Source: Bradyrhizobium centrolobii (GTDB lineage: Bacteria; Pseudomonadota; Alphaproteobacteria; Rhizobiales; Xanthobacteraceae). Taken from it: DNA of 64,000 nt. How positions within the stretch are numbered: position 1 is the stretch's first letter; every line of letters starts with the position of its first letter. This document shows positions 32,859-40,751 of the stretch, piece by piece. The notes under the pieces are model-generated. The model searched no databases and was not told where the DNA came from. It worked only from the letters and a program-made list of their open reading frames with translations. A program made the translations under genes and the position numbers. The stretch covers positions 1 to 64,000 of the forward strand of contig NZ_LUUB01000081.1 of NCBI RefSeq assembly GCF_001641635.1, given 5' to 3'.

Positions 32859-35549
32859 ATGCCTGACGCAATGGTCGATGCACGTGCTTCTGGCGCGGCG
32901 AACGAAGCCACCCAGCAGGTCGATGTCGCCGTGGTCGGCGCCGGCTTCGCCGGCCTCTATCTCCTGCATCGCCTGCGCAAGGCCGGCTTCACGACGGTCG
33001 CCCTGGAAGAGGCCGGGGACGTCGGCGGCACCTGGTACTGGAACCGCTATCCCGGCGCGCGCTGCGATATCCAGACCATCGACTACAGCTACACCTTCGA
33101 TCCGGAACTCGAGACGGCCTGGACCTGGTCGGAGAAATACGCGACCCAGCCGGAGATCCTGCGCTATCTCGGTTTCGTCGCCGACCGCTACGATCTGCGT
33201 CGCGACATCCGCTTCAGGACCAAGGTCACGGAAGCCAAGTGGGACGAAGCGGCCGAACGCTGGCGGCTCACCACCGACCATGGCGCGTCCGTCTCCTGCC
33301 GCTATTACATCATGGCGACCGGATGCCTCTCCGCGCCAAAACCGCCGGAGATCGACGGCGTCAAGGACTTCGAGGGCGAGGTCTATTTCACCGGGCGCTG
33401 GCCGCATAGCGGGGTCAACCTTGCCGGCAAGCGCGTCGCGGTGATCGGCACGGGCTCTTCCGGCATCCAGTCGATCCCGCTGATCGCCGAGCAGGCCGCG
33501 CATCTCACCGTGTTCCAGCGCACGCCGAATTTCGCGCTGCCCGCGCATAACGGGCCGGCACCGGACGAGCGCATGAGCCTGTTGCAGGGCGACCGCGCCG
33601 CCTATCGCGAGCAGGCGCGCCAGTCGATGACAGGCGTCCCCTATCCGCAGCAGATGGCCGTGAGCTGGCAACTGAGCGACGCAGAACGTCGCCTGCGTTT
33701 TGAGGAGGCGTGGGGCAAAGGCGATCTCGTCTACATCCTGACGCAGCTCTGGGCCGATCAGGGCGCCGACCTCGACGGCAACAACATCGTCTCGGACCTG
33801 ATCCGCGAGAAGATCCGCGCCGCAGTCAAGGACCCCGAAACCGCCGCAGCGCTCACGCCGCACGACCATCCCTTCGGCGCAAAGCGTCCCTGCCTCGATA
33901 CCAACTACTACGCGACCTACAACCGGCCGAACGTCACGCTGGTCAATCTGCGCCAGGAGCCGATCAAGGCAATCACCGCTGACAGCATCTCGACCGACAA
34001 GCGCAGCTTCGACGTCGACGTGATCGTGTTCGCGACCGGCTTCGACGCCATGACCGGTGCGATCCGGGCCGTGCATCCGATCACGGGACGCGGCGGCAAA
34101 TCGCTGTCCGACGTCTGGGCGCAGGGACCACAGACCTATCTCGGGCTCACGGTCGCGGGCTTCCCGAACTTCTTCATGATCACGGGACCCGGCAGCCCGT
34201 CGGTGCTGTCGAACATGGCGGTGTCGATCGAGCAGCATGTCGACTGGATCGTCGACCGGCTCGCAGCACTGCGCGACGCCGGCTTCTCTACGATCGAGGC
34301 CACCGATGCGGCGCAGGCGGGCTGGGGCCAGCATATGGCCGACTGTTCGATGCTGACGCTGCACCGGCTCGCCAACACCTGGTACACGGGCGCCAACGTG
34401 CCCGGCAAGGTGCACGCCCTGATGCCCTATACCGGCGGCGTCGGCCCCTACCGCAGCATCTGCGACGAGGTCGTCAGCCGCGGCATGCTCGGCTTCAAGC
34501 TCACCGGCGCTGGCGGCGCCGCGCAGTGCAATGACGGCGAAGTGGTGCGCCTGCAACCGGATGTGCGGCTGGTGCTGAATCTGCTCGGGCAGTTGAACCT
34601 GCCGCCGATCGAGTCGATGGGCGCACTCGGCGCCCGCGCTTTCGTCAACGAGTTCAACAAGAGCCGTCCAGCGGGACGGCCTATCGGCGAAATCGTCGAC
34701 GGCACCCTGCCCGGCAGCGACGGTCCGCTGCCCTATCGCCTCTACCGGCCGGCAACGCCGGGGCCGCATCCGGTCGTGGTCTATTTCCATGGCGGCGGCT
34801 GGGTGCTCGGCGACGAGCAGTCCGATCATCCGTTCTGCCGCGACATGGTGCGGCGGACCGACATGATCTTCGTCAGCGTCGGCTATCGCCACGCGCCCGA
34901 GCACCGCTTCCCGACTGCGGCCGAAGATGGCTATGCGGCGACGCGCTGGATCGCGGAGCACGTGGCAGAGCTCGGCGGCACGCCCGGTGCCGTGCTGGTT
35001 GCGGGCTGGAGCGCCGGCGGCAACGTCGCCGCCGTCACCTGCCAGCTCGCGCGCGACCGCGGCGGCCCGGAGATCGCCGGCCAGCTCCTGATATGCCCGG
35101 TCACCGACTGCACCTTCGACCGCCCGTCCTACAATGACAATGCGACCGGCTATTTCCTGACGCGCTCGCTGATGTACTGGTTCTGGGACCTCTACTGCTC
35201 GCCGGCCGACCGCACCAATCCGCGCGTCTCGCCGCTGCGCGGCCAAGTCGCGGGCCTGCCGCCGGCCTTCATCGTCACCTGCGAGTTCGATCCCCTGCGC
35301 GACGAAGGTATCGCCTATGCTGAGGCACTCTCCGCCGCCGGCGTTCCGGTCGAGCAGCTCAAGGCACGCGGCCATTTCCACTCGTCCTTCACGATGGTGG
35401 ACGTGGTGATCACCGGCGTGCAGGGCCGGGTGCAGATGGCCGAGGCGTTGCGACGCTTTGCCGGGCTTCCGCCGGAGGTGCGGCGTGGCGACGAGAACAG
35501 CCACGATCATGCGAGCCCGGGGCACAAGATCGCGGCGGCCGCGAGCTGA
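32859..35549 (+). CDS. Baeyer-Villiger-type flavin monooxygenase fused to an alpha/beta-hydrolase
   Basis: The 896-residue protein is two enzymes in one chain. Residues about 18-530 are a class B flavoprotein monooxygenase: FAD motif VVGAGFAGLYLLHRL, the BVMO fingerprint GGTWYWNRYPGARCD, NADPH motif VAVIGTGSSGIQS, and a second fingerprint FEGEVYFTGRWP at 171-182. Residues about 580-875 are an HSL-type esterase: YFHGGGWVLG, nucleophile GWSAGGN, acid CEFDPLRDEG and histidine RGHFHSSF. Start ATG 32859 follows GGGAGGA. The monooxygenase would turn a ketone into an ester or lactone and the hydrolase would open it. The ketone is unknown. Confidence 0.92.
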   Translation: MPDAMVDARASGAANEATQQVDVAVVGAGFAGLYLLHRLRKAGFTTVALEEAGDVGGTWYWNRYPGARCDIQTIDYSYTFDPELETAWTWSEKYATQPEILRYLGFVADRYDLRRDIRFRTKVTEAKWDEAAERWRLTTDHGASVSCRYYIMATGCLSAPKPPEIDGVKDFEGEVYFTGRWPHSGVNLAGKRVAVIGTGSSGIQSIPLIAEQAAHLTVFQRTPNFALPAHNGPAPDERMSLLQGDRAAYREQARQSMTGVPYPQQMAVSWQLSDAERRLRFEEAWGKGDLVYILTQLWADQGADLDGNNIVSDLIREKIRAAVKDPETAAALTPHDHPFGAKRPCLDTNYYATYNRPNVTLVNLRQEPIKAITADSISTDKRSFDVDVIVFATGFDAMTGAIRAVHPITGRGGKSLSDVWAQGPQTYLGLTVAGFPNFFMITGPGSPSVLSNMAVSIEQHVDWIVDRLAALRDAGFSTIEATDAAQAGWGQHMADCSMLTLHRLANTWYTGANVPGKVHALMPYTGGVGPYRSICDEVVSRGMLGFKLTGAGGAAQCNDGEVVRLQPDVRLVLNLLGQLNLPPIESMGALGARAFVNEFNKSRPAGRPIGEIVDGTLPGSDGPLPYRLYRPATPGPHPVVVYFHGGGWVLGDEQSDHPFCRDMVRRTDMIFVSVGYRHAPEHRFPTAAEDGYAATRWIAEHVAELGGTPGAVLVAGWSAGGNVAAVTCQLARDRGGPEIAGQLLICPVTDCTFDRPSYNDNATGYFLTRSLMYWFWDLYCSPADRTNPRVSPLRGQVAGLPPAFIVTCEFDPLRDEGIAYAEALSAAGVPVEQLKARGHFHSSFTMVDVVITGVQGRVQMAEALRRFAGLPPEVRRGDENSHDHASPGHKIAAAAS

Positions 35550-35629
35550 CCGGCAGCGGACGCCGGGAACCATCTCCCGGCAGCCGCGTTAGAAGTTTGT
35601 GGCATTGAGATGCAGCGATAGGTGTGTGG

Positions 35630-35669
35630 GCCCCGGCACGCAAAGCACGCGTGCGGGGGTTCTTTTTTG
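35630..35669 (+). terminator. Intrinsic terminator after the fusion gene
   Basis: CCCCGGCACGC pairs with GCGTGCGGGGG across AAAGCAC, with one mismatch, and is followed by TTCTTTTTT. It lies about 80 bases after the stop codon of the fusion protein and just before a small gene. Confidence 0.85.
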
Positions 35670-35685
35670 CCTGAGGGGGAAAACG

Positions 35686-35961
35686 ATGGGGGACTCGCCT
35701 TTCAGGGATTCCAAGGTCAACTTCGGCGCAGCCGCCGTGCTGCACAAATGGCCCTCGCTCGGAAATCAGCGACGGCCGGATCGTACCTCCTACCCGGTGA
35801 TCGAAGGCACGCTCGACCAATGCATCTCGGCCTTCATGGACAAGCCTGCCGCGACACGGCATCTCTATGATATCCACGCCACGCCGCAGCCGCCGCTGGT
35901 CACGGCGATCCTGTCGCCCGAGCACATCGCCGAACTGTCGCGCTTACGGGAATTTCTCTGA
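35686..35961 (+). CDS. Small hypothetical protein
   Basis: The 91-residue product starts at ATG 35686 with GAGGGGGA upstream. It begins MGDSPFRDSKVNFGAAAVLH and contains TLDQCISAFMDKPAATRHLYDIH. It has no signal or membrane segment. No family is recognised. It lies right after a terminator, so it has its own promoter or is transcribed by readthrough. Confidence 0.6.
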   Translation: MGDSPFRDSKVNFGAAAVLHKWPSLGNQRRPDRTSYPVIEGTLDQCISAFMDKPAATRHLYDIHATPQPPLVTAILSPEHIAELSRLREFL

Positions 35962-36071
35962 TCGCGTGCCGCGGCCGTCGTTTACACGACGTACGACAAG
36001 CTTTCGTGACAGTAGGAACCTTATCCCGGCACTTCCCGTTGTTGCTGATCGAAAAGGCGTGAGTGCCTGCG

Positions 36072-36383
36072 ATGCCTGAAGCCGGCGTATCATCCCCGAT
36101 CGTGCCTTATGGCGCCGATCAAACCATGTTCGTGGTGATCGATCGTCTCGACAAGGCGACTGAAATCCGTATCGAGCGAAACGATATCGAAGCGACGATC
36201 GACGAGCTCGTCGCCGGCTGCTTCAACGATCCTGTCCGCGTGATTTCCTTCAACACGCTCGAACATTGGATGAAGGACATCTCGACCGAAATCGCCGGCG
36301 AAATCCGGGCGCGCTGCGATATCGACGGTGTCACGTTGCCCGACTATCTCAGCGATTTCGTCGAGAACTACAGCCACACCTGA
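36072..36383 (+). CDS. Small hypothetical protein
   Basis: The 103-residue product starts at ATG 36072; a GTG three codons earlier is also possible. It is acidic and soluble, with TMFVVIDRLDKATEIRIERNDIEATIDELVAG and VISFNTLEHWMKDISTEIAGEI. It alternates predicted strands and helices. No family is recognised. Confidence 0.6.
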   Translation: MPEAGVSSPIVPYGADQTMFVVIDRLDKATEIRIERNDIEATIDELVAGCFNDPVRVISFNTLEHWMKDISTEIAGEIRARCDIDGVTLPDYLSDFVENYSHT

Positions 36384-36466
36384 TCTTCCTCGTTCGCGTT
36401 AACGCGGCCGACGCCGCATGCACGAAGAAAGCGTCGCTTCCGCGGCGCTTTTCGTGTGTGCCAATC

Positions 36467-36574
36467 TCAGTGGTGCCAGAACAATGCCAGCAGCAGGATG
36501 ATCGGCAGCGGCACGCCAAACAACCAAAGCAAAGCACCTCGTCCAAAGCCTATAGCTCTCTCCTCCTCTTGCAT
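36467..36574 (-). CDS. Small hydrophobic peptide (LLWLFGVPLPIILLLAL type)
   Basis: A 35-residue frame at 36467-36574 reads MQEEERAIGFGRG followed by a hydrophobic span with the VPLPII core and ends FWHH. Short membrane peptides with a GVPLPIIxLLALFW core are common in alphaproteobacterial genomes, and this pattern is hard to get by chance. The ribosome binding site is weak. Confidence 0.5.
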   Translation of the reverse strand: MQEEERAIGFGRGALLWLFGVPLPIILLLALFWHH

Positions 36575-36655
36575 CGACCAGATGACGCCGGGAGGGATGC
36601 GACGTTCCGCGCCGAATGGCGGGGCCGAATGCGCTCAGGGCATGGTTTGCGAGCG

Positions 36656-36811
36656 TTATGCGCGCCGATGCTTGCCGGCGATGACCTCGATCTCGCGCCG
36701 GCGTTCGCCCGCGAAGGTCAGAAGCTTTTCGATCGTTCGCGTATCCGTGATCCGTTTGGCCAGCCGCTCGGCGCGCGCGGCCTGATCTTCGAGATACTGG
36801 ATCGTGTTCAA
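36656..36811 (-). CDS. Small helical hypothetical protein
   Basis: A 51-residue product starts at TTG 36811 behind GAGGAGG. It reads MNTIQYLEDQAARAERLAKR and continues as one long charged helix to the C-terminus. A GTG twelve codons upstream is possible but has no binding site. Proteins with this start are frequent in Bradyrhizobium; no function is known. Confidence 0.55.
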   Translation of the reverse strand: MNTIQYLEDQAARAERLAKRITDTRTIEKLLTFAGERRREIEVIAGKHRRA

Positions 36812-36918
36812 GCGCCGCCTCCTCGAGAGCCCCGATTTGTTGGGCACCCATGGTGCGTCAGAGCGGCTAACAGGCGGTTAAGCGCGGCGCATTCGGGCAG
36901 CCGCAGATTCCGAACATG

Positions 36919-37467
36919 TTATTGCACGACATCAAGCCTGACGTTGGCGACGCCCTTGTCCACCATGCCGAGCGCCTCGGCGGCGGAATGGGAGACGTCG
37001 ACAACGCGCCCGCGGACATAGGGCCCGCGATCGTTGACCCTGACGGTGACAGAACGGCCGCTGGAGACGTCGGTGACGCGCAGGCGCGTTCCGAACGGCA
37101 AGGTCGGATGCGCCGCGGTCAATTCGTTCTTGTCGAACTTCTCGCCACTCGCGGTCTCCGTATCCGAGTAGAAGCTGGCAACGCCGCGCGAGGCCGCTTG
37201 CGTCGCGCTCCCGGCATTGCCAGCGACACGCGTCCGGATGACCGGCCGCCGATGCAAGGCTGCTACTGCGTGCGGCTTGTGTGGCCGCTCGACTGCGGCC
37301 TGCCGGCTGGTGCCGACGAACCCGGAGGCCGCCTGGCGGCCGGCCGGAGATTGCGCACACGCAGCGAGCGAAGCGGCGCCAAGCGCGGCGAGCAGAAGAC
37401 GGGCCGGCTGTCGGCACGAGGTTGCGAGGGAAATCCGGGCACTTTCGACACGTGCAAAGCGAGACAT
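36919..37467 (-). CDS. RlpA-like lipoprotein
   Basis: The 182-residue protein has a lipoprotein signal with lipobox LAAC near residue 37, a low-complexity linker to about residue 90, and a C-terminal DPBB domain: GVASFYSDTETASGEKFDKNELTAAHPTLPFGTRLRV and RVNDRGPYVRGRVVDVSHSAAEALGM. This is the RlpA core, in which the NDRGP aspartate is catalytic in known lytic transglycosylases. No SPOR domain is present. It is larger than its relative at 10712-11026 and is probably outer-membrane anchored. Confidence 0.88.
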   Translation of the reverse strand: MSRFARVESARISLATSCRQPARLLLAALGAASLAACAQSPAGRQAASGFVGTSRQAAVERPHKPHAVAALHRRPVIRTRVAGNAGSATQAASRGVASFYSDTETASGEKFDKNELTAAHPTLPFGTRLRVTDVSSGRSVTVRVNDRGPYVRGRVVDVSHSAAEALGMVDKGVANVRLDVVQ

Positions 37468-37642
37468 GGTACGCCCCTCCGAACAACCTTAAGTTCGGCG
37501 TGCAATGGGGGCAGAACCTTGTCGGAAGGAAAGCAGGCCTGCGGCGGCGGTCGTTTCGCGCCGACTGTGACGATTCCACCACAGTCGCACGTCCTGAACA
37601 GGGACGGGACGCCTGGAACTCAGCGCAACACGACGCGCCACG

Positions 37643-37783
37643 TCAACGCGCGAGTGCCCTGCCGGGCTTGCGGGACTGCGCATCCTCCCTGAGGACCCGC
37701 GCGAGCTCGCGCCAATAGAGCCACCGCCAGCTCGTCTTCAGGCTGGCGAGAAAGTCGAGCTCTCGTTGTGTCAATGTGCACAT
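37643..37783 (-). CDS. Possible small basic protein
   Basis: A 46-residue frame starts at ATG 37783 and reads MCTLTQRELDFLASLKTSWR, then WLYWRELARVLREDAQS. It is Trp-rich and helical, with no ribosome binding site of note. It fills the gap between the RlpA-like gene and the DUF1501 gene. Support is composition only. Confidence 0.4.
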   Translation of the reverse strand: MCTLTQRELDFLASLKTSWRWLYWRELARVLREDAQSRKPGRALAR

Positions 37784-37814
37784 CACGAACCCGATTGGTT
37801 GCAACGGTACGCGG

Positions 37815-39065
37815 TCAGCCGACGAGGCCTCCGATCGGCCTTACGTCGGCGCTCTCGGGGAAGACGGTGCCGGCGAGCAAGTTTTCCTCGACGCGCAGGT
37901 GATCCCCGAGCAGGCCCTTCAGCACCGCGCGCAGATCAGTGGTCGGCTTGAGGTCGCGGTCCTCGAAGAGTTGCGCGGGTTTCAGTCCCGGCCAGTCGGC
38001 GATCACGCGGCCGCCTGCGAGCGCGCCGCCGACGAGAAAGGCGACAGTCCCCGTGCCGTGGTCCGTCCCTTGCGTGCCATTGATGCGCGCAGTGCGTCCG
38101 AACTCGGTGACCACGGCGACCACGGTCTCGTGCCAGACCTCGCCCATGTTGCTCTCGATCGCGGCGAACGCGCCGTCGAGCGCGCCGAGCAAGTTGTAGA
38201 GCTGGCCCGCGGCAGCGCCTTCGGCGATGTGCGTGTCCCAGCCGACGAAGCCCATGGCGCCGACGCGCGGGCCGTCGGGTTTTGCGAGGTAGCGCGCGGC
38301 AGTGCCGGCAGCATCCGCGAAATAGGCGCGCACGCGCGCGATGCCCGGGGGCGCCAGCGTCGGATCGTCCGACATCGGATCGCCCATCGCGGGCGTACCG
38401 TCAAGCGAAGCCAGCTTCATCCGCGCCTGGAGCACGCTCGCGAGCTTCGGGTCGGTGTGCTGGTAGAGATCGAGCAGGCGGTTCTGCGTGTCCACACTCG
38501 CCGGCAGCAACTTCTGCGGCACCCATGTCATGACCGGCGCGGAGCCGCGGACCACGAGCGGCGTCACCGAACCGATGCCGAGCGCGCGGCTGCCGCGCGG
38601 GTCGACGCGCCCACCCGACTCCAGCGCGAACAGCGCGCGGTTGAGCCATCCCGAACCGGTCGCGCCGGGCCTGACGAGTCCGCTCTCCAGCACATCCTGG
38701 CCGTCGAAATGCGATCGCTCGCGATAGGGCGTCGCCGTGGCGTGGACGATCGAGGCCTGCTTGCTCCTGTAAAGCCGATGCAGGTTCGGCATCGCCGGAT
38801 TGAGCGCGAAGAAAGAATCGAGCGGCAGCGCGGGCATCTTGCCGTCCAGCACCAGCGCGCGATCGCCGCGCAAGGAGATCCAGTCGGGATCGCCAACCGG
38901 CGCGACCGCACCAAGTCCGTCGAGCGCGCCGCGCAGGATGATGACGAGCAGGCGCGGATCGCGCCCCTCGGCGCGCGCGAGCCGCGGCATCTGGCCCCAG
39001 GCAAACAGCGCACCGGAGCCGACCAGGAGCTCGCGCCGCGTGGGCAGGTGATGGACGAAGCTCAT
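37815..39065 (-). CDS. DUF1501 domain protein, exported
   Basis: The 416-residue protein starts at ATG 39065 with GAGGAGGTG upstream. Its N-terminus PTRRELLVGSGALFAW is twin-arginine-like. The body is the DUF1501 sulfatase-like fold: LLVIILRGALDGLGAVAPVGD, HFDGQDVLESG, GWDTHIAEG, VVAVVTEFGRTARINGTQGTDHGTG. These motifs resemble metal sites of alkaline-phosphatase-superfamily enzymes, but no reaction is established. It follows the DUF1800 gene after 2 bases; the two families are often paired in bacteria. Confidence 0.88.
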   Translation of the reverse strand: MSFVHHLPTRRELLVGSGALFAWGQMPRLARAEGRDPRLLVIILRGALDGLGAVAPVGDPDWISLRGDRALVLDGKMPALPLDSFFALNPAMPNLHRLYRSKQASIVHATATPYRERSHFDGQDVLESGLVRPGATGSGWLNRALFALESGGRVDPRGSRALGIGSVTPLVVRGSAPVMTWVPQKLLPASVDTQNRLLDLYQHTDPKLASVLQARMKLASLDGTPAMGDPMSDDPTLAPPGIARVRAYFADAAGTAARYLAKPDGPRVGAMGFVGWDTHIAEGAAAGQLYNLLGALDGAFAAIESNMGEVWHETVVAVVTEFGRTARINGTQGTDHGTGTVAFLVGGALAGGRVIADWPGLKPAQLFEDRDLKPTTDLRAVLKGLLGDHLRVEENLLAGTVFPESADVRPIGGLVG

Positions 39066-39067
39066 GT

Positions 39068-40567
39068 TCACCTCCTCTGGAAATCCGCCGACATGAACAA
39101 CAGCGCCAGCGCCTGCTGCCGGCTTTCGGCGCGGTCGACCGCCTGCTTCACCTCGCCCGCGACTTCGGATGCGAAGACGTTCTCGATGATCGCCTGCGGG
39201 TCGGCGATCCCTGCCACGCGCTCGGCAAAATAGTTGGCGACGTCGAGCCGCCGTCCGACCCCATCGATCCAGCTTGCCTCGTCGTCGGGATACCCCTTTG
39301 GTGAGGACGGACGCCACAGCGCCTCACCAAGCAGCTCCTGGCCCCCGGTGTAGCGCACCGGATCAACCTGCGTGATGCCGGTCGCGCGCACCATGCCGAC
39401 GACCCACTCGCCGGGACGCTTGAGCTTCGACGGCGGCCCACGCCACGCCTCGTCCGAGGACACCATCGCGATCGCGACCTGCTTGAGGTCGCCTTCGGTG
39501 TCGCGAAACGTCTTCGCCATCTGCTCGACCAGCGTCGGCGGCGGCTCATCGGCGACGAAATGGTGCGCGAGCTTTGTCGCGACATGGGTTGCGGTCGCCG
39601 GATGCGCGGCGAGGTCGCGCAACACGGCGCGGCCCTGCTCGACATCCTCCTGATCGTAGCGCTTGCCGAGCACGGTCTGCCCGCCGGGCTCGTGCAGCCG
39701 CGGGTTGAAGGTGAACTCGCCGCCGTGCTGGGGATCGACGCCGGGCGGCACCAGCGTCCAGCCGGTCAGAACATTGGCGAAGCTGATGACGTCGTCCTGG
39801 GTGTAGCCGGTGCGAACACCCAGCGTGTGCAGCTCCATCGTCTCCCGCGCGAAATTCTCGTTCAGGCCACGGCTGCGGTTGATGCCCGCGGTCGAGTTCG
39901 CCCCCATCGAGTCGAGATTGTCGAGATAGAACAGCATCGCCGGATGGCTCTCCACGGCCATGAGCAGATCCACGAAGCGACCGAGCGCATTGGCGCGAAC
40001 GGTCTCACGCTCGTAGGCGCCAGACATGCTCTGGATCTTGTTGGCCGAGACGCAGAAATGATTGGACCAGAACCACACCAGCCGCTCGGCGAAGCCAATG
40101 TCAGCGGCCAGTGCGGCCTCGGTGCGCACCTTGGCTTCCTGCAAATAGATCGGACGTCCGGGGTCCGGAATGGCTTCGGCAGCCTTCTTCGCCGCCATCT
40201 CGGCAGCGTCCTTCTCCTCGCTCTGGCCCTGCGCTTGGCCTTGCGTTTGACCTTGGATCTGCGCCTGAGCCTGCCCCTGATTTTGATGCTCCGACATCGC
40301 GGGCGCCGCGGCCATCTGCTGCTTCTTGGCCTGCTGCTGGGCCTGCTTCGCGCGCGCCGTTCGCCGCGCATTGGCGTCCGCCACGGTGCGGAAAGCCTTT
40401 GCGCTGGAGGGCAGCCCGGCCGCAGCGGCGAGCGCCAGGGGCCGGTTGAGCTCGGCAATCAGCGCGCCGCGCGGATCAGTGCCAAGAGCGGCGATCGATC
40501 CGGGTCGGGGCCCCATCCCGAAGCGATGAAGGGCCAGCACAGCTTCGGCTTTTGCAGAATTGCTCAT
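39068..40567 (-). CDS. DUF1800 domain protein with Gln/Gly-rich insert
   Basis: The 499-residue protein starts at ATG 40567. The N-terminus is VLALHRFGMGPRPGSIAALG, typical of DUF1800. Residues about 60-110 are an inserted low-complexity run of Gln, Gly and Ala (QGQAQAQIQGQTQGQAQGQS) absent from the family core. Family segments follow: RLVWFWSNHFCVS, GINRSRGLNENFARETMELH, NVLTGWTL. No enzymatic role is established. Its promoter region carries the element shared with the BlaI-like gene. Confidence 0.88.
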   Translation of the reverse strand: MSNSAKAEAVLALHRFGMGPRPGSIAALGTDPRGALIAELNRPLALAAAAGLPSSAKAFRTVADANARRTARAKQAQQQAKKQQMAAAPAMSEHQNQGQAQAQIQGQTQGQAQGQSEEKDAAEMAAKKAAEAIPDPGRPIYLQEAKVRTEAALAADIGFAERLVWFWSNHFCVSANKIQSMSGAYERETVRANALGRFVDLLMAVESHPAMLFYLDNLDSMGANSTAGINRSRGLNENFARETMELHTLGVRTGYTQDDVISFANVLTGWTLVPPGVDPQHGGEFTFNPRLHEPGGQTVLGKRYDQEDVEQGRAVLRDLAAHPATATHVATKLAHHFVADEPPPTLVEQMAKTFRDTEGDLKQVAIAMVSSDEAWRGPPSKLKRPGEWVVGMVRATGITQVDPVRYTGGQELLGEALWRPSSPKGYPDDEASWIDGVGRRLDVANYFAERVAGIADPQAIIENVFASEVAGEVKQAVDRAESRQQALALLFMSADFQRR

Positions 40568-40626
40568 GGCGAGTGCCCAATTCTCCGCGCCTGCCAAACG
40601 GTCGGCGCCTGAGACGCCGACCTAAG

Positions 40627-40657
40627 TTACAATATGTAATGCTACGGACCGTAACAT
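40627..40657 (-). promoter_or_regulatory. BlaI-type operator upstream of the DUF1800-DUF1501 operon
   Basis: The plus strand has TTACA-ATA-TGTAA at 40627-40639 followed by TACGG-A-CCGTA at 40643-40653. Bases 40635-40657 match 43696-43718 at 19 of 23 positions. BlaI/MecI operators are dyads built from TACA/TGTA half sites, and TTACA-N3-TGTAA is of that kind. It lies 68 bp before the DUF1800 start. Binding by the BlaI-like protein is inferred. Confidence 0.65.
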
Positions 40658-40751
40658 TCAGCACGCAGTCTCGCAAGCGGAGATTGAGAGACCGTGGTCA
40701 AGAAATCGGGAGCCGCCCGTCTGGCGTGACAGACGGGCGGCTGTGACAGTT

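Noticed and set aside
32820..35573. Leftward 917-residue open frame opposite the monooxygenase-esterase gene
   Set aside because: Long antisense frames are expected in GC-rich genes. It has no recognisable domain, while the plus-strand frame has both fingerprints and catalytic motifs.
37776..39233. Rightward 485-residue frame opposite the DUF1501 gene
   Set aside because: Composition is Arg/Ala/Asp-rich with no motif; the minus strand has the DUF1501 segments.
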